Shown here: piece after piece, positions 60,279 to 64,000 of the stretch
Layout: each line of letters begins with the position of its first letter
Position numbering within the stretch: position 1 is the first letter of the stretch
DNA from: Coleofasciculaceae cyanobacterium
GTDB taxonomy: Bacteria; Cyanobacteriota; Cyanobacteriia; Cyanobacteriales; Xenococcaceae
Reading direction: 5' to 3'
Assembly (NCBI GenBank): GCA_036703275.1
Contig: DATNPK010000028.1
Coordinates: forward strand, 186,001-250,000
DNA: 64,000 bases
Notes under the pieces: generated by a model
The model's database searches: none
What the model was told of the DNA's origin: nothing
Seen by the model: the letters and a program-made list of their open reading frames with translations, nothing else
Position numbers and translations under genes: made by a program

Positions 60279-61622
60279 TTAAATCTTAGGCTGCCACTTG
60301 CCACTGTACCATCGCAGTAGAACTCTGGCTAGCTGATCGGAGTTGTGGCGTACGTGACCTTGTGATAAATCTTCTTCCATCACGTTTGCCGTAACTATTC
60401 TTCTGTTTAATTTAGCGATCTCTTGGCGATCTAAATCAACTGGATGAGAATTTTCTAAAGCATAGCGCTGTAATGATACAGGACTAGGAAGTTTACGATG
60501 TACTAAAACAGCATCAAACAATTTTCTTTTGCTGATGCGGTCTATTTCGCGAATATGATCCCCAACGCTATAACCTTCTGTTTCTCCAGGCTGAGTCATA
60601 ATATTACAAACATAAATGCGAGGAATATTAGCATTAGCGATCGCATCTCTGATATCAGGTACTAATAAATTAGGAATAATACTGGTATAAAGACTGCCTG
60701 GACCAATAATAATATATTCTGCTTCTTCGATTGCTTTTACTGCTGTGGGGAGTGCAGGAGGATTTGCGGGAATACAGCCAATGCTTTTAATTCTGCCTTT
60801 GGCTTCAGGAATATTTGATTCTCCTTCAATTATTCTTCCGTCTTCCATTTCTGCCCACAAACTAACGTCGCTTAAGGTAGAAGGTAAAACTTTCCCGCTA
60901 ATGGCTAAAACTTTTGAGCTAGCAGTTGCTGCCTGTTCTAAATCTCCAGTAATCTCGCTCATCACGGTAAGAAATAAATTGCCAAAACTATGCCCAACTA
61001 AACCATCTCCTGCTTTGAAGCGATATTGAAATAATTCAGTCAGCAATTCCTCCTCGTCGGCTAAAGCTGCTAGGCAGTTGCGAATGTCTCCAGGAGGTAA
61101 TACTCCTATTTCTCTTCTTAGCCTTCCAGAAGACCCTCCATCGTCGGCTACGGTAACAATAGCCGTAATGTTGCTGCTATATTCTTTTAAACCTCTTAAA
61201 AGGGTAGATAGCCCAGTTCCACCGCCAACAACAACAATCTTCGGACCACGATTCAGACGACGACGGTCTAGCAGCATATCGACCAGTCTTTTATCTTTGT
61301 CTACTCCCAAAACATCAGTGATCGAACCCATCGTGCGAGATTGTCCCCAAAAAACCAGAAATATTCCCGCGATTAAAACAATTGGTCCAGAAACATAGCT
61401 AGGAACGACGGTAGTTAAAAATTCTAAAAACTCTGAAGTAAAGGATAGCAAACGATAAATCGGCGTAAGCTTGCTCCAAATGGCAGTCCCAATAGCTGCC
61501 AAAACAAAACCGCTAGCACTTAAGAGTAGCCATCGTTTAATAAATAGTCCTGGAGACAACCACTTGAATAATCGAGTTCTGTGACCAAGATTTTTTTTGC
61601 GCGAAAAAGATGAATTTTTCAT
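60279..61622 (-). CDS. YvcK/CofD-like gluconeogenesis factor with membrane anchor
   Basis: The 447-residue protein has two N-terminal membrane helices (about 30-50 and 70-92). A Rossmann-like YvcK domain starts at [22 protein letters not shown] (about 130-151), with [37 protein letters not shown] and [14 protein letters not shown]. YvcK proteins bind UDP-sugars and control carbon flux and cell-wall metabolism in Gram-positive bacteria. The membrane-anchored form is common in cyanobacteria. An N-terminal basic segment [10 protein letters not shown] precedes the first helix. It is encoded alone on the minus strand. Confidence 0.9.
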   Translation of the reverse strand: MKNSSFSRKKNLGHRTRLFKWLSPGLFIKRWLLLSASGFVLAAIGTAIWSKLTPIYRLLSFTSEFLEFLTTVVPSYVSGPIVLIAGIFLVFWGQSRTMGSITDVLGVDKDKRLVDMLLDRRRLNRGPKIVVVGGGTGLSTLLRGLKEYSSNITAIVTVADDGGSSGRLRREIGVLPPGDIRNCLAALADEEELLTELFQYRFKAGDGLVGHSFGNLFLTVMSEITGDLEQAATASSKVLAISGKVLPSTLSDVSLWAEMEDGRIIEGESNIPEAKGRIKSIGCIPANPPALPTAVKAIEEAEYIIIGPGSLYTSIIPNLLVPDIRDAIANANIPRIYVCNIMTQPGETEGYSVGDHIREIDRISKRKLFDAVLVHRKLPSPVSLQRYALENSHPVDLDRQEIAKLNRRIVTANVMEEDLSQGHVRHNSDQLARVLLRWYSGKWQPKI

Positions 61623-61740
61623 CCCAGGTAAAAAAACATTTTCTAAGTATTAATGTCAGAGTCGTTATCATAAACCTAAACACTTGAGCTTCAAACGACT
61701 TAATAAGCTGAATAACTACTATTACATTAATAAACGTCAG

Positions 61741-61930
61741 TTCCTTCAACGGGTCACAGACCCCTTCGGGTTCAGCACTTCTTACGACGGTCACCTGCGG
61801 CGGGAAACCCGTCCGCAGTGCCGTCGCGCTTCTTGCTCAGTAGCCTCAACGCGGTGAAACCGCGCAACGGCTCTTCGCGCTTTTCTCAACGGAGGATACC
61901 TCCGCAACGAAAGTGCTGAACCGCAACGGA
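61741..61930. repeat. Cluster of GC-rich triloop hairpins flanked by CAACG
   Basis: Within 190 bp at least four short hairpins occur: GGGTC-ACA-GACCC (61751-61763), CTGCGG-C-GGG-AAA-CCC-GT-CCGCAG (61795-61818), CGCGGT-GAA-ACCGCG (61850-61864) and CGGAGG-ATA-CCTCCG (61890-61904). Stems differ in sequence but stay paired, and several start right after TCAAC and end before CAACG. The cluster is GC-rich in an AT-rich region. It lies between the divergent yvcK-like gene and ruvC, and overlaps the false upstream extension of ruvC. Confidence 0.78.
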
Positions 61931-61981
61931 CTGGCTATTGAAAGAGCTTATGATTTTAAGATTAATCGTATCCTGCCAGAA

Positions 61982-62479
61982 ATGGAAATTAAAATTTTAG
62001 GATTAGACCCAGGAATAGCCATATTAGGTTTCGGCACTATTATCTGTCATACCTCAGGTAAAGTCGATACGATTGATTTAGTTAAGCTTGAAGACTTTGG
62101 AGTAATTGAAACTGCTGCCAAAACTCCTTTTGGCGATCGCCTTTGTACGATCTATGACGATCTACATACGTTAATTGACGAAATCAATCCCGATTTAGTA
62201 GCGGTAGAAAAACTATTCTTTTATCGCATGAGTCACACAATTACCGTAGCTCAAGCAAGAGGTGTTTTGATGTTAGTTTTAAGTCAGGCTCGTCTTCCCT
62301 ATGTAGAATTTACACCGCCAGAAATTAAAAAGGCATTAACGGGCTACGGTAATGCCGACAAACTGGAAGTTCAATCAGCTGTAGCGCGAGAACTGGCTTT
62401 AGACTTTATTCCTCGTCCTGATGATGCTGCCGATGCTTTAGCGATCGCCTTAACTGCCTGGTTTCATCAAAGTACTTAA
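61982..62479 (+). CDS. ruvC: Crossover junction endodeoxyribonuclease RuvC
   Basis: The 165-residue protein is RuvC, which cuts Holliday junctions in the cytoplasm. Catalytic acids are visible as Asp in [10 protein letters not shown], Glu in VAVEKLFF and the Asp pair in [13 protein letters not shown], together with the [16 protein letters not shown] segment. I start at the ATG at 61982, which gives the family length; the open frame extends 23 codons further upstream but only through the hairpin repeats. It converges with the next gene with a 24-bp gap. Confidence 0.95.
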   Translation: MEIKILGLDPGIAILGFGTIICHTSGKVDTIDLVKLEDFGVIETAAKTPFGDRLCTIYDDLHTLIDEINPDLVAVEKLFFYRMSHTITVAQARGVLMLVLSQARLPYVEFTPPEIKKALTGYGNADKLEVQSAVARELALDFIPRPDDAADALAIALTAWFHQST

Positions 62480-62503
62480 ACTATATCCATTTTCAGCTTT
62501 TAG

Positions 62504-64000
62504 TTAGCGAATACCGCAGCCAGCTTGCGCGATCGCTTTTGCTTGACGATCTGTAGTCAACTTTAAAACTTGTTTAAAAGCCTGTGGCGCAGCCGAAGCT
62601 TCAGGAGTTTCACAGAGGCTAATCCCCTTGTACAGCCAGTTAATTGCCTGTTGCTCTTGCGTCAAATTGTCATGCTGTAAAATCTCGGCAAAAGCTGTAA
62701 TTGCTTCGGTATAATGACCCAATCTATATTGTGCAATTGCTTGACCCTGTAGGCCTGATAAGTAGTCTGGTGAATATTCTAGAGACTGCTCAAAAGCCGA
62801 TAGCGCTGGTTGATTCTGATTTAGCTTTAACCAGCTTTGTCCTTTTTGGTTAAAAGCGATCGCTAAATTACGGCGATCAGTTGCTTCGGATGGCGATTTT
62901 AGGAGTAATTTAATTGCTCGCTCACTGGCAGCTATTGCCTGAGAGTGCTGTTGTAGACGAGCTAAAACTTGGCTTTGGTTGAGCCAAAAAGTTGCCTGGT
63001 TAGGATTAATCGCGATCGCTTGCTCAAAAGCTTTTCGGGCAGCTTCAAGACGATCCAAGTAATATAGTGCTTCTCCACGACAATTCCAACCCATGGAGGC
63101 TTTGGGTTTAATTAAAGTGGCCGTAGAACACGATTGCAACATTTGATCGTACTGCTTTAATCCTGACCAGGCAGATCCGCGATTAATCCACAGCTGATGG
63201 GACTGACCTCTGTCGGTTTGTAATAGTCGGTCATAAGCGGTAATTGCGGCGGCATATTTTTTTTGGTTCAGCAAATCTTTAGCTCGATCTAACTGCTGAA
63301 ACTGAAAATATTTAGCTATTAAATAAAAACTTCCCCCAGCGATCGCCGCGATGACCAGTAGGCAAGTGATAATTTTGGCTAATCTAGAAAAATTTGATCT
63401 CACATCATTAGAAATTTGTTGGAGAAATAAGTTAGCAGAATTGTTGTTCTCATTGTGATTGATTAAGCTGTCACTTTGAATCAGTTGATTTTTTAGCCAG
63501 ACATGATTAAAAACATCGCGGTAGATGCGGTTAGCTATTTGGACTCGATCTTTCTTTAACTTTATCAGACCAATTCTCAGTAAATATTCTTGTTCTGGTG
63601 TTTGGTCGAAAAAAGTAGACTGACTGTGCCAAATTGCTTGATAACTAAGCAATAAATATTCGCTCGAACCAGAATAAGCCAGCATTTGAGACTTTAATTG
63701 TCGAAGATGTGTTGCAGCTATCCCCTTTTCCCAGTCATCAATAATATATAGATGGACTAACTGGGAAATTTTAGCTACTTCTTGATTTCGAGGAATAAAA
63801 GATTGGCGATCGCGAATAATTTGATAGATTTTTTGGCTTAAGAAAGGGTGTCCATCCGTCCAGGCGTTTACCTCGGTTAAAACTTTATAGGGAAGACTAG
63901 CTTTAAGATCTAAATCAAACAATTTAAGTCTGATCTTGCTATAGGGGCGTAAACGCATGAGTTGGTTTTCAATCCAACTATCGTTGAAACTATCGCGATC
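62504..64000 (-). CDS. AAA-like/TPR membrane protein (partial)
   Basis: The frame is open to the window edge, so the N-terminus is missing. The visible part starts within an AAA-type ATPase/winged-helix region (GHPFLSQKIYQIIRDRQSF, IDDWEKGIAATHLRQLKSQM, LRIGLIKLKKDRVQIANRIYRDVFN) typical of large cyanobacterial NTPases. One membrane helix follows (residues about 195-215 of the visible part, ITCLLVIAAIAGGSFYLIAKYF). At least five TPR repeats lie beyond it (AAITAYDRLLQ, AARKAFEQAIAINPNQA, AIAASERAIKLL, ALSAFEQSLEYSPDYL, AITAFAEILQ). The TPR part should be on the far side of the membrane. The role is unknown; such proteins resemble signal-transduction ATPases. Confidence 0.8.
   Translation of the reverse strand, partial: DRDSFNDSWIENQLMRLRPYSKIRLKLFDLDLKASLPYKVLTEVNAWTDGHPFLSQKIYQIIRDRQSFIPRNQEVAKISQLVHLYIIDDWEKGIAATHLRQLKSQMLAYSGSSEYLLLSYQAIWHSQSTFFDQTPEQEYLLRIGLIKLKKDRVQIANRIYRDVFNHVWLKNQLIQSDSLINHNENNNSANLFLQQISNDVRSNFSRLAKIITCLLVIAAIAGGSFYLIAKYFQFQQLDRAKDLLNQKKYAAAITAYDRLLQTDRGQSHQLWINRGSAWSGLKQYDQMLQSCSTATLIKPKASMGWNCRGEALYYLDRLEAARKAFEQAIAINPNQATFWLNQSQVLARLQQHSQAIAASERAIKLLLKSPSEATDRRNLAIAFNQKGQSWLKLNQNQPALSAFEQSLEYSPDYLSGLQGQAIAQYRLGHYTEAITAFAEILQHDNLTQEQQAINWLYKGISLCETPEASAAPQAFKQVLKLTTDRQAKAIAQAGCGIR

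Noticed and set aside
61913-61981. N-terminal extension of RuvC by 23 codons
   Set aside because: The extension is encoded by the edge of the hairpin repeats and would make RuvC longer than its family; the internal ATG gives the normal length.

Overview
The window comes from a cyanobacterium. The octamer GCGATCGC (HIP1) is scattered through genes and spacers. Genes for oxygenic photosynthesis and inorganic carbon uptake are present (petG, cytM, a high-light-inducible protein, a photosystem II S4 protein, ndhF/ndhD/CO2-hydration genes, crtO). Many other genes belong to families known almost only from cyanobacteria (DUF3326, DUF1802, DUF3891, PatA-type regulators). The DNA is AT-rich with long spacers, dispersed palindromes and several gene remnants, which fits a large-genome coccoid or pleurocapsalean cyanobacterium. 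I cannot fix the genus from sequence alone.

Layout. 1-8.8 kb: the end of a PhoH-like gene, a receiver-like protein lacking the phospho-acceptor Asp, a CPBP protease, a DUF3326 protein and a 58-aa partner, a secreted M48 metalloprotease, an orphan dndE beside a cluster of short repeats, an OppC-type permease and an HTH/GrpE-like protein. 9.2-13.5 kb: a phototaxis/chemotaxis (pix/tax-type) operon in decay. The PatA-like gene and cheY are intact, while the MCP, cheA and cheW are remnants with deletions, frameshifts and stops. 13.6-17.2 kb: DUF1802, HtrA-type protease, DinG-like helicase relic. 17.3-22.8 kb: an NDH-1 CO2-uptake operon (ndhF, an exported beta-carbonic anhydrase, ndhD, CO2 hydration protein). 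22.9-26 kb: tnpB remnant, queF, S4 protein, a small membrane protein with an apparent HLR1 (RpaB) site, and a methyltransferase. 26.2-31 kb: a seven-repeat propeller protein and a fused DppD/DppF ATPase.

30.9-33.2 kb is an accessory mosaic. A beheaded GH5 glycosidase, a SUKH-family immunity-like gene, a VapC tail and an ORF split by an in-frame TAA lie in it, and a 123-bp direct repeat brackets the middle. 33.3-47.6 kb is mostly housekeeping: a B12-type radical SAM protein, a DisA_N-domain protein, an EamA transporter, a TPR protein, htpG, crtO-GAF-DUF3891, DUF4383, an Hli protein and receiver proteins (one broken). 47.6-50.2 kb holds a modBC fusion broken by a frameshift and an IS630-type remnant. 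50.4-64 kb holds class I aldolase, a globin, a Uma2 nuclease, a 28-aa membrane microprotein coupled to a GHL10 hydrolase, vapBC, lipA, a group 2 sigma factor (SigC-like), a MITE related to the IS630 remnant, cytM, petG, tsaE, a yvcK-like gene, a run of GC-rich hairpins, ruvC and a truncated AAA/TPR membrane protein.

The best coherent system is the carbon-uptake operon. The Tat-type carbonic anhydrase encoded between ndhF and ndhD suggests that lumenal or periplasmic CO2/bicarbonate interconversion is physically or functionally tied to NDH-1 CO2 hydration. Decay is the other theme: at least nine gene remnants lie in 64 kb, among otherwise intact genes. I found no rRNA, tRNA or CRISPR array.
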